A stretch of DNA of 64,000 nt, from positions 1,672,644 to 1,736,643 of the forward strand of contig CAUJNA010002112.1 in the NCBI GenBank assembly GCA_963377175.1. The letters are read 5' to 3'. The translations under genes and the position numbers were made by a program. This DNA is from Effrenium voratum (taxonomy: Eukaryota; Sar; Dinophyceae; Suessiales; Symbiodiniaceae). This document shows positions 20,986 to 29,670 of the stretch, piece after piece (position 1 is the first letter of the stretch; each line of letters begins with the position of its first letter). The notes below the pieces were generated by a model. The model worked only from the letters and a program-made list of their open reading frames with translations. It was not told the origin of the DNA and ran no database searches.

Positions 20986-21073
20986 TATCGTGCGTTTTTG
21001 GCGACACATTGAACTAGCAAGCCTGGTTAGGAGTTGCAATCTTCGCAAGGAAGTCAACCCCCAACCAGGCTTG
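20943..21073. repeat. Direct repeat pair, copy 1
   Basis: Contains GAATTCCCAGTGAAGCTT, ACTTTTTGAAGTCTATCGTG, CGTTTTTGGCGACA, CAAGCCTGGTTAGGAGTTGC and CAACCAGGCTTG. Copy 2 is at 21250-21410 with about 45 bp inserted after GGCGACA. The last two motifs are themselves an imperfect inverted repeat. Confidence 0.75.
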
Positions 21074-21249
21074 AACTAGCAAGTCTCTGAGACTGTCGCG
21101 CGAAACGGAAAGCCTACCCAACCTACAAAAGCTTTCAATCTGATAGCGTTACAAGTAGAACCTTAAAAGGGAAAGTCTACCAGCACAGACCTTTCAAATT
21201 GATAGTGCAACTTGTAGAAAGACAAGTCTTGTGACTCTGTGGGGCCTTA

Positions 21250-21410
21250 GAATGAATTCCCAATGAAGCTTTGCAACTTTTTGAAGTCTATCGTGCGTTT
21301 TTGGCGACAGTTTCACACACTTGCTAGTTCCGCCAACAGAGGAACTTGCAAGCCTGGTTAGGAGTTGCGTCCTGCCATCCTCGCAAGGAAGTCTCCCCCC
21401 AACCAGGCTT
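21250..21410. repeat. Direct repeat pair, copy 2
   Basis: Same order of motifs as 20943-21073, with ACACACTTGCTAGTTCCGCC and nearby bases inserted in the middle. Confidence 0.75.
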
Positions 21411-21465
21411 GCTGGAACTCTCCCAGGAGGCCAAGGTGTCCCAAGGCCACAATAGTGGAACACAT

Positions 21466-21652
21466 CATACTCCGAGAACGGAAGTTCCAGAAGCGGAACC
21501 CGCAGTAGGGCATGTCCGAAAAAATCGGACATGCCCCGTTATAAATTCCACGCCAAAAAGCTTACTTCGTAGAACGGAAGTCCCGAAGCGGAACCCGCAG
21601 TTGGGCATGTCGGAAAAAAACAGACATGCCCCGTTACAAATTCCACGCCAAC
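21466..21652. repeat. Two tandem hairpin-bearing units
   Basis: Two tandem units of about 85-95 bp each carry AGAACGGAAGT, AAGCGGAACCCGCAGT, a hairpin and ATTCCACGCCA. The first hairpin has a perfect 12-bp stem (GGGCATGTCCGA, 21508-21519, with 21525-21536) and an A5 loop. The second keeps 9 bp. It could be an RNA structure or a relic of a mobile element. Confidence 0.7.
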
Positions 21653-21680
21653 GTGGAGGCTTCAATTCCTAGCGCGCCAG

Positions 21681-22066
21681 GCACGCAGCTGATGATGTCT
21701 CATATGTTATCACCAACTACGAAGCAGTGTCCGATTATGTGGGACACTGGCTCCATCATGCACAGGTCTCGCTAGGGGCCGGCGCCACCGGGAAATCAAA
21801 TTGAATCACATCCGAAAAAAAACCCTGGTGCGGGCCTGGTGCGGGCCTGGTGCGCCTTGGCCTGTGAGGGGTTGTTGTGTCAAACACACCACCCCCGAAT
21901 CCGAGGATTACAAGGAAACTTCTCCGAACGGACTGAATGGTACTCAACTGCGCTCGCGGTTGGCCGACGCCTTCGCCATATGAAACATGTTTGAAGGACC
22001 TGTTACCGACAATATCCCGGAGGTCCTGGTGACTGACGGCACGCACGTCACTGCGCGACAGCAGCG
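21681..22066 (+). repeat. Duplicated 5' module, copy B
   Basis: Matches 16791-17280 in order (GCACGCAGCTGATGATGTC, AACTACGAAGCAGTGTCCG, GGATTACAAGGAAACTTCTC, TTTGAAGGACCTGTTACCG) with small indels. It includes the same first codons (MFEGPVTDNIPEVL), but beyond about 22066 the sequence is different and runs into the NTPase-like pseudogene. Confidence 0.7.
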
Positions 22067-22222
22067 CTCGCTTGCCTTCTGCATTTCGCACTGCGGGGCT
22101 TTTCCGCAGCAAGAATACCAACCGAGTTTTGCGCACAAACTCCAAGCATCAGAAAATGAACTGATGAAAGTCTCCAGCATGACAGAAGAGAACCAAGCAG
22201 CCTGGCCTCCTTTGGCCACGCA

Positions 22223-23660
22223 ATGGCCAAACGGAAAAGTGTTGGGCCTGCGCCGTCCCACTCCGCCTGGAAGGCGTATCGGGCCAGAGTGCTGAGGTGC
22301 ACCCCTTGCTCCTTTACCGTCACGCAGGACGGCGGTCACTGGTCTTCTTGCACTGCAGCACGATTCTGCTGCGGTTTGCTCCTTTTCGGGGCGCGGCCTT
22401 GTGCGCAGTGCGTCAGCTGCCTCCAAGCCGAGCCACAAGACCACACGGTCGCAGCCTCGAAGATGTCAGAATTGCTGCCGCCCGCAGCGCCTTCAGCACG
22501 CCGCGGCCTTGCGGACCCTTGCCTTGCAACTTGCACCCAGGGCAAGGCAAAGTCCCAGTTGCTGACAGAGTTCCCGGGCCTGGTCGAGCAGTGCTTGCAG
22601 AATGTGTCTGAAAGGCAGAAACTGAAATTGAGCAAGCAAACGACGAGCTTCATGATCAGCTGCGAGAACGCCCTCTCTCCCGGGGACTGGGCCACGGAGA
22701 AGCTCAATGCCCAACGCTTTGTGGCATGCCGCATGCTGTGGCAGCTGAGGAATGCAAACAAGGAGGCTTTGGAAGGTCGGCGCTCCAGCAGACTTCGCCG
22801 ACAATCATTGCACGATGGTGATCGGAGTCGACGGGATGCAAGGTCCTGACCGCAGTGATGTGGGCAAGGACCTGCCATTCTATCAGGTGATGCAGGAGGT
22901 CTGCCGCCTTGTCAACCAAAAGGAAGGCCCCTCTGTCGTAGCCTGTGTGGCCGCTTTGCAAAATGTGAAGAGTGGACTTGCTGGCAGTCCCCAGGCCCGA
23001 GTTTTTCTGGAGCTGCCACGCGACCGTAACCCGCAACAAACAGCCGGTGCTCGGCCACCGCCTAAAAGACCTTCTGATCGAAGACATGGGCGGGCGTGGC
23101 AGAGCTTTGGAGTGCCTTCTAAAGGCCTTGGTGGAGATGCCCAACGCTGCAGCAACTGCCTTGGTGGGTGCAGTTATAAGACAATTGAGGCAGAAATATC
23201 CCGACGCCATTCAGCTTGAGCCGGAGGCAGACCTTAAGGAACTGCTTCGCGCAGCTGTTTCAGACAGATGGATTTGGTCTGGAGACACGGTCGGCAATCG
23301 AGATCCTGAGAAGGTGAAGTTTATTCGCGTTAAGTTCAAGAACGGCGACCCCTCCCAGTGCTTGTACCGCATCGACTTGCCCAACATTTGGTTGCACTTG
23401 ATGCTGAGTTCGCCTAAGTTCTCTGACGATTTGCAACCGTGGAACTTGATGGACTGCCACTTGTTTGAGTCAGAACCAACCTGGCAACAGTGGGAAGAAT
23501 TCAATGCCAGGTTTCGAGTGTTGCGAGCGTCTGCGTTTAAGGATGGACAAGAAGTTGACATTGCCGATCTACATAGGGGTGCAGTGATCCAGCCTGACAG
23601 CTTGAAAAGCACCAAGGTTATCAACCGGCATCTGCAATTTGCCAAATCCGGGGCGTTGAC
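22223..23660 (+). pseudogene. Crinkler/RHS-like P-loop NTPase, frameshifted and truncated
   Basis: Three overlapping frames read as one protein: CTQGKAKSQLLTEFPGL (a weak Walker A), ISCENALSPGDWATEKLNAQ, a Walker B-like TMVIGVDGMQG, VVACVAALQNVKSGLAGSPQ, EDMGGRGRALECLLKAL, and a tail with FRVLRASAFKDGQEVDIADL and HRGAV. This order resembles the NTPase of Crinkler effectors and trypanosome retrotransposon-hot-spot proteins. In those families it fuses with varied effector domains. Single-base frame changes near 22770 and 23025 break it. The C-terminus is missing because the LINE poly(A) end abuts at 23661. Family assignment is from remembered motifs. Confidence 0.45.
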
Positions 23661-23853
23661 TTTTTTTAATTCCCGCGCGCCACTGTCGTAGCGCCCACTT
23701 GGCCAGTTAAAAACGAGCCAAGAAGGTTTCGGATATTAACGAAACAACCCCAGCCTCCAGCGCTATTCACAGTAGAGGCGAAAAACCCGAAGTCCTGTAT
23801 GGAAAACAGGGGAACCCAAACAGACCAACCACCACCAAAGAAACACCCACGCA
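23661..23853 (-). other. LINE 3' UTR and poly(A) end
   Basis: Between the RNase H stop and a run of seven A (minus strand) lies GT-rich sequence without ORF. The A-run marks the 3' end of the retrotransposed copy, directly against the NTPase-like pseudogene. Confidence 0.65.
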
Positions 23854-26800
23854 TCACAAAAGCAAGGTCGGCACAGGCATAGAGTGAATGTTGCGGGCAC
23901 CTTGCACAGCACTGATGAAGTCATGCATACTGCCAGTGCAATCACGAGAAATGCGCATATTAATGCCGGCAAGTTTAATGGGGCAACCAAAAGTGCGCGG
24001 ACTCGCACAAGAAGTCATCCTACCACAAGGCAGCACTGGGCCAACCAGCTTATCCAAGGCAAACAGGTGTCTTTTGAAACAGCGAAAATCGGCAAGCGTA
24101 TTTCGAGGAATAAGTCTCACCTCTGGGTTACGGCTCTCGTGACACCAAAGTTTGTTGACGAGCACAGGCGGACGACACTTCATGTCAAAAGTGGCATGCC
24201 AGAAGACTTCAATCCATGAAGTGTCGGATAGGCTCGGCACTGACGTGTGTGGAACCCACCTCAGGGAGGTACACCAGGCCGCAAGCATGTGGAGATAGTC
24301 AAGCATCAACCTTGGACACCGAAGCTCCAAATCAGGGATCTGGAAAGTGGACCATGGCGGCAGTCCTTGCAGGGACAAGTAATTCCAGTTCTGACGCACA
24401 GGCTCCACGGTGGGGGTCGCGACTGGATCAGCATTACTGACATGCTTGGCCACTTGCAAGTGGTACTTAACCAGCAAGGCATAGCTACGGGCACACTCCT
24501 TAGCATCATCAACAAAGGCCTCGTGCGGATGAAAAGCTTCACGCCATTCATGCAACGCTTTTTTGGCCGCTGCATCAACGATGTCATTGTAGAACGCTTG
24601 CCATTGTGACTTTCCCGAACATGTGCGCCAATTGACGTGTCCCTTAACCCAGTGCACAGAGCTATCAGGGGACAGACCTTTTGCCGCACCGTAGATCATG
24701 CACCACAAGTCAACATTCTGGCGAAAAATTGGACACGGGGCACCGCGGTGTAGATGGTCGAGAATGGCCTGAGCACCATCAACAAACACCTTACAATCGC
24801 TATACACGCTGGCCTTAGTTGCAGCAGAAAAGGCAACATATCCGGCCAGCATTTCTGCACGAACCACATTTTGATTACTGGTAGGGAGAGCCCCTTTCCA
24901 GAACAGTTCCCATTCACCAAAATCAGCAGATTTGGAGAAATGCGGCACCTGGATGACGGCAGCAGCTGCCAGTCTCCACCACGGTCGCTGGGGAAAGCAT
25001 GCACTGGCATCAGTAAAAAGAATCCAAGGCTCAACAACGTCAGTACGTGGTATCACAGGCCAAGGAACTCGGTCCAGGAAGGCTAACATGTCAAGCAAAC
25101 TTTGAGGAATTTCCTGCAGGCAATAAAGTTTAGCAATGTTAGGCAATCGCGGCCACAATGCGAAAAGCTGCGAGTGGGCATCACGGACGGATTCTAACGC
25201 CGGGCAAGAGGTAAATCGATGCTCACGAGAATCAAACTGGCCACACAATTTGCATCTGTCATCGGGAGACCAGTGACGGTAGACATCAGCCGTAAAGCTG
25301 GCACCTACCTGTACTGCAAACATGTATGCAAGGTCCTCCTCGGATAGGGAGGCATGCACAGGTGCAGATTGAATCCAAATGCTTTGCAAGTCCTGCAATG
25401 ATTTACGATGTGCAATTTTGGGAGCAATGTAACATCCCCAAGCAAGTTCCATGACTCTGCGAACATGTCTCGAGGTTGAGGTGCCCAAATGCAATTTCAC
25501 ACCTTGCCACTGGAAAGAGTCGCGAAAGCAATGGACGAAACCAAGTTTCAGAAGGTCCGCATGCAAGAGTGAACCGGCCCCGCTCATCTTAGGGTTTGGG
25601 GTAGCCATCGAACGCACCAACCGGTCAGCAAAAATTGGCACGCGGCGGCAGAAATTACGATAATTGAGAACTCTGTTAATCGCAACTTGGAACTCCGGGT
25701 CATAGCAGCCCAATGTGGTGGCAGCACCAACAAGCCAGGGACTGGCTCCATGTGGAGCTTTCACAGCGGCTGCCATTGCCGTACGTAAGTCTGCAAAGAC
25801 GGTTTTTCCCAGTTTCATAATTTCGGCACCATGCAGAGCCTGGGTCCAAACCCCTTGTTTAATCAGTCTGGCACGAAAACGTCTGCCGGTGGGCAGTCTC
25901 TTGATGCGTGCGCATCTTCTCTTCCCTTCCAGGAAACGTTTATTGCGCAAAGCAACTTTTTTCTTTCGGGTATAAAGAGTCTGCACACCAAGATTCACCG
26001 CATCACGTTTGCAAGGAATGCGAGCACCCAGCCAAGTAATAGCGGCAACCTGTTTACGAGCATCAGGCCCGAAGGCCCATGACCAACATTTCTCAGGAGC
26101 GAAGGACAGGCGCATCGCACCGGCGAACTGCTGTAGTTGATCAACCGCTTTCGCAACATGGCACGGTCTGTCACCAATTATCTCCCAATTATCAGCATAA
26201 CAACTGAAGAGAACCGGCGCAGCGCGCATGGTGAAGGAAGCTGCAGACCATGACATCACATACATAGCCAGAATACTGAGTGGATCGCCTTCTGGGTAAC
26301 CTGTGGAGGAAACCTGGAAGCCACCTATCCAGCCATTAATGAGCACCGTTCTCCCAAGGGAGTGGAGTGCACTCTTCCAGGCATGCAGAATTGGTCCGGG
26401 GAATCCGAAGTGCTCACACAAGGCAAAGACAATGGAACGGCAGAGCAAGTTAAAAGCTTTGACAATGTCGAAGACACATCCAGCAACTGGTCGGGCTCCA
26501 ACACTGGCCTCCTGCAAGACCAAGCTATTGTAGGTCCACATGACTGAAGTTGGCAATCTCGGGGAAACCAGGGGCAACGAGAATTTGACACAGTGATCAA
26601 CTAAAACAGCTGTCCGCATACGCGCCCACAGTCTGTACAATCCACTAAGAACTGTAATGGGCCGAGTTTGTTCCCACGAAACAGAGCCATCAACTTTGCG
26701 CAACAAAATGACAAAAGACTGCAACAAAATGGGTGGCCATTTTCCTCCATGCTCAACAGCTCGAAAAATATCTAGCAGGGCTTGGCTCGCTGCATCGGAC

Positions 26801-26901
26801 AAAAGACGGAGCTCGGCAATGGACCACGCATCGGCCCCACGCATGCTGCAAGTTCTGGATTTACGCAAAATGCATCGCCATTCCGGAAGTGAAAGGTCAT
26901 T
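23854..26901 (-). CDS. LINE reverse transcriptase, knuckle and RNase H
   Basis: RT motifs: RPITVLSGLYRLWARM, CVFDIVKAFNLL (first Asp), TGYPEGDPLSILAMY and CYADNWEII at 26188-26199. The last is normally YADD, so the second catalytic Asp is Asn. A CKLCGQF....H.FTSC knuckle follows. RNase H then shows LFTDASA (D), VRAEMLAGYVAF (E), VYSDCKVFVDGA (D), HWVKGHVNW (H) and DIVDAAAKKA (D), so its active site looks complete. The order RT, knuckle, RNase H fits an I-like or R1-like LINE. The first listed residue of this frame is not an ATG; the true frame enters from the interrupted upstream half. Confidence 0.8.
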   Translation of the reverse strand, partial: NDLSLPEWRCILRKSRTCSMRGADAWSIAELRLLSDAASQALLDIFRAVEHGGKWPPILLQSFVILLRKVDGSVSWEQTRPITVLSGLYRLWARMRTAVLVDHCVKFSLPLVSPRLPTSVMWTYNSLVLQEASVGARPVAGCVFDIVKAFNLLCRSIVFALCEHFGFPGPILHAWKSALHSLGRTVLINGWIGGFQVSSTGYPEGDPLSILAMYVMSWSAASFTMRAAPVLFSCYADNWEIIGDRPCHVAKAVDQLQQFAGAMRLSFAPEKCWSWAFGPDARKQVAAITWLGARIPCKRDAVNLGVQTLYTRKKKVALRNKRFLEGKRRCARIKRLPTGRRFRARLIKQGVWTQALHGAEIMKLGKTVFADLRTAMAAAVKAPHGASPWLVGAATTLGCYDPEFQVAINRVLNYRNFCRRVPIFADRLVRSMATPNPKMSGAGSLLHADLLKLGFVHCFRDSFQWQGVKLHLGTSTSRHVRRVMELAWGCYIAPKIAHRKSLQDLQSIWIQSAPVHASLSEEDLAYMFAVQVGASFTADVYRHWSPDDRCKLCGQFDSREHRFTSCPALESVRDAHSQLFALWPRLPNIAKLYCLQEIPQSLLDMLAFLDRVPWPVIPRTDVVEPWILFTDASACFPQRPWWRLAAAAVIQVPHFSKSADFGEWELFWKGALPTSNQNVVRAEMLAGYVAFSAATKASVYSDCKVFVDGAQAILDHLHRGAPCPIFRQNVDLWCMIYGAAKGLSPDSSVHWVKGHVNWRTCSGKSQWQAFYNDIVDAAAKKALHEWREAFHPHEAFVDDAKECARSYALLVKYHLQVAKHVSNADPVATPTVEPVRQNWNYLSLQGLPPWSTFQIPDLELRCPRLMLDYLHMLAAWCTSLRWVPHTSVPSLSDTSWIEVFWHATFDMKCRPPVLVNKLWCHESRNPEVRLIPRNTLADFRCFKRHLFALDKLVGPVLPCGRMTSCASPRTFGCPIKLAGINMRISRDCTGSMHDFISAVQGARNIHSMPVPTLLL

Positions 26902-27204
26902 TTAGTTTTGAGCCAAAGAACCGCCCAAAAATTTCCAAACATCATTTAGAAAAAGGGTCAGGCACACCCAGAACAAGACCCAAGGAAAGCAAGGCAAAAC
27001 AGAAAGGCCCTGCAAACACACAGGTTCCCGAAAAGTCCGAATGCCTGGCGCACAGCTTTTCTCGTCGGTGGCATGGGGGTTCTGATGCTTCTAGAATTCA
27101 TGCAGCCGCACAGGTGCACACAAGGGCAAAGATACCAAATCAAGCGAAGCTGCACACGGTATTGCTGATGCAAACTTTGGCAATTTATTCTAGGCCTTCT
27201 CCCC
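26902..27204 (-). repeat. Split direct repeat B2 (outer)
   Basis: 303 bp starting TTAGTTTTGAGCC on the plus strand, the same as 27532-27834. It is the 3' end of the element against LINE sequence at 26901. Confidence 0.9.
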
Positions 27205-27306
27205 GCACACGGGATTGCTGATGCAAACTTTGGCAATTTATTTTAGGCCTGGCTTTTCTGCAAGTTTTTGCACATCCTGACTTGGCGCCAGGGATGGGCG
27301 GGCGGG
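27205..27306 (-). other. Spacer between B2 and A2 with short tandem duplication
   Basis: It begins with a second, slightly diverged copy of the last bases of B2 (GATTGCTGATGCAAACTTTG and TTTTAGGCCT), so the B2 end has been tandemly duplicated. The rest is G-rich unique sequence. Confidence 0.6.
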
Positions 27307-27531
27307 ACAAGGCGCCAACTCCAAAAGATGGGGACAACCCTCCCACCTCAGCCCATGCTGCATCATCTGAGGATTGTCAACACGATCCAGACAAAGGCAA
27401 GTCTCAAGGTAACGCATGTTTGCAATTGCAAAAGGGAATGCTCAAGGAAAATTTTTGGCCTGAAAAATTGAGCATCTCAATTTTTCATTCTTTGTCTCTG
27501 AACTAATGTGCTATCACGGGTGACCGCATAC
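27307..27531 (-). repeat. Split direct repeat A2 (internal)
   Basis: 225 bp from ACAAGGCGCCAACTCC to GACCGCATAC, the same as 35066-35290. It directly adjoins B1 at 27532. The A2/B1 joint mimics the junction of a circular intermediate. Confidence 0.9.
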
Positions 27532-27834
27532 TTAGTTTTGAGCCAAAGAACCGCCCAAAAATTTCCAAACATCATTTAGAAAAAGGGTCAGGCACACCCA
27601 GAACAAGACCCAAGGAAAGCAAGGCAAAACAGAAAGGCCCTGCAAACACACAGGTTCCCGAAAAGTCCGAATGCCTGGCGCACAGCTTTTCTCGTCGGTG
27701 GCATGGGGGTTCTGATGCTTCTAGAATTCATGCAGCCGCACAGGTGCACACAAGGGCAAAGATACCAAATCAAGCGAAGCTGCACACGGTATTGCTGATG
27801 CAAACTTTGGCAATTTATTCTAGGCCTTCTCCCC
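27532..27834 (-). repeat. Split direct repeat B1
   Basis: 303 bp, same as 26902-27204, just after the RT/RNase H stop codon at 27838. Confidence 0.9.
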
Positions 27835-27837
27835 CTT

Positions 27838-29670
27838 TTATCCGACTCTCACTTTGGCACATTCCTGGACAAGTTCCGCTACCTTTGCAGATACATCGCG
27901 GCGGACTGCGCCTTTGTTTTCGAGAGAAGAGACATCGCGTCTCGAGGGCATGTCTGCTGGGTTGGACGGAGACGGCACACGTGCGACCCACAAGTGAAGT
28001 GAGGCACGATCCTCTGTCTCGAACAAATTTCTCACAAGACACTGGCCCATCCTGGAGCGGGCTGCTCCTGAAATGACAACGTCCCTGCAAGAATTATTAT
28101 CGATAAACAATAGGACCGGTGCACCCTGAAACATGTTTTCCCAAGTAGAGAAAGCAACGCATGCGGCCATCAGCTCAAGCTCAAAAATCAAGGTCTTTTT
28201 CTCATTTGATCCTAAATCTTCTAATTGACCATGTGTCAAGGACAAAGAGTAGTACTCGAGCGCACGTCCCATGGGATCATGCACAATTGCACCAAGTCCA
28301 GCAGGCCACACACGATCTGTCGGTTCGTACGAAGCGTCGGTAAACACCAACCAAGGCGTTTCCCGATGGGCACACAGAAACCTCGGCTTTCCCAAAGCAA
28401 GAAATGATCTCAGGCACAATTTGCTAGTCCTGCCGAAAACCTGAGAGTCAGCAAAATGCATCCGACCCCTCAGACGCAAAGCTTCCTTCTTAGGTAATCG
28501 ACCCTTTGCAAGAATTCCTTTTAGACATTCAGAAAGTTCTGCACACCTTTTCTTTGTGTTGGCAAAACGAGCTAAGCCTATGCGAGAGTCACTCAGGTCA
28601 ATCGTGATGCCCAACGCATCAAAACAAGGGGCAAATTCACAACACTTGGATCCATCCATTGCATATCGCCAACCGAGCAGATCCAGGAGGCCCGTAAAGG
28701 CCTGGTTTGTCGAAGTGACCAAACCCACCTCCGAGAAAACAACAAAGTCGTCATAAAACACGCTCAACGGGATATGCAGCATTGAGGTAGCAAGATGCCA
28801 GATACTCTGCACAGTCCTGAGAAAAGAGAAAACGGCCCTTGTCGCTCCAAACGGAACGGCTTTCAACCTGAAAACCTGGGCGGTCTTTTCCTTGGGACAG
28901 TAACATGCAATGTAGCTGGCCCAGCGGGAGGCAGGGTGAATACCTAGCTGCCTATAGGCGGATTTCAAATCATAGGTCCGTCCCAACAAACTTCTCCCTG
29001 GCAACTGCCGCATTAGCTGAACCACCAAAGCCCCAATAACGTCAGTCGATTGAGGCCTTGGCGACTCGGAAGCCTGTACGGTCGAGTTCAACTGAGAGAT
29101 GCTAAGGTCATCTATGAGACGAACTTTGTTTGGCTGTTGAAGCCCAAAACGCCTGCTAATGACAGCATCATCCGGCAGCGACCGGACGTCGATAGGGCCT
29201 TCCAGCCACCCCGACTGAACCTCGTCTAATGTCATAGCATACACTTTCTCATCAAGGGATTGGTCACCGGAGGACCTTGTCGCATACAAGATGGACTTTC
29301 TGGCAGTCCTCGCAAATTGCTTCAGGGTTTCTTCTCTGACTATGGCCGGCCTGAAGGCAGCAGGAAAAACACCCGTGGGGGGAACAACTCCCGTTAAAAC
29401 GGTCCCCTCCTTAAGTTCGGCAACAACTCCCAAGTCAGTGTAACCACAAGCCTTAAGCATTTCTTCCCACAGGAGAATACGTTTTGGGGCAAGTAGGCAT
29501 CTCAAATTATCAGGCATGTTACGCTTCAAGGACTTCTCAGCAGGTGCCAATTCCCTTGCTCTGGCAGTCCAATGCCTGATGCACTCCACACGCATTTTTG
29601 CTATTGAAGCGAGATCCTCGGCAGCAAGCTTCTTAACAACACACGCCAAAGCTCCAGGCAGCCAGGTCAA
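27838..29670 (-). CDS. Reverse transcriptase/RNase H of YR retroelement
   Basis: A 610-aa frame. RT: KVRLIDDLSISQLN, YDLKSAYRQLGIHP (first Asp), KAVPFGATRAVFSFLRT and VFYDDFVVFSE (YxDD intact). RNase H: WLVFTDASYEP, FELELMAACVAF, LFIDNNSCRDVV and PSPSNPADMPSR, all acidic residues present. RT followed by RNase H with PSxxNPAD is characteristic of DIRS-like elements. The stop is four bases before repeat B1. The first codon here is TTG; translation probably enters from the methyltransferase frame. Confidence 0.85.
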   Translation of the reverse strand: MTWLPGALACVVKKLAAEDLASIAKMRVECIRHWTARARELAPAEKSLKRNMPDNLRCLLAPKRILLWEEMLKACGYTDLGVVAELKEGTVLTGVVPPTGVFPAAFRPAIVREETLKQFARTARKSILYATRSSGDQSLDEKVYAMTLDEVQSGWLEGPIDVRSLPDDAVISRRFGLQQPNKVRLIDDLSISQLNSTVQASESPRPQSTDVIGALVVQLMRQLPGRSLLGRTYDLKSAYRQLGIHPASRWASYIACYCPKEKTAQVFRLKAVPFGATRAVFSFLRTVQSIWHLATSMLHIPLSVFYDDFVVFSEVGLVTSTNQAFTGLLDLLGWRYAMDGSKCCEFAPCFDALGITIDLSDSRIGLARFANTKKRCAELSECLKGILAKGRLPKKEALRLRGRMHFADSQVFGRTSKLCLRSFLALGKPRFLCAHRETPWLVFTDASYEPTDRVWPAGLGAIVHDPMGRALEYYSLSLTHGQLEDLGSNEKKTLIFELELMAACVAFSTWENMFQGAPVLLFIDNNSCRDVVISGAARSRMGQCLVRNLFETEDRASLHLWVARVPSPSNPADMPSRRDVSSLENKGAVRRDVSAKVAELVQECAKVRVG

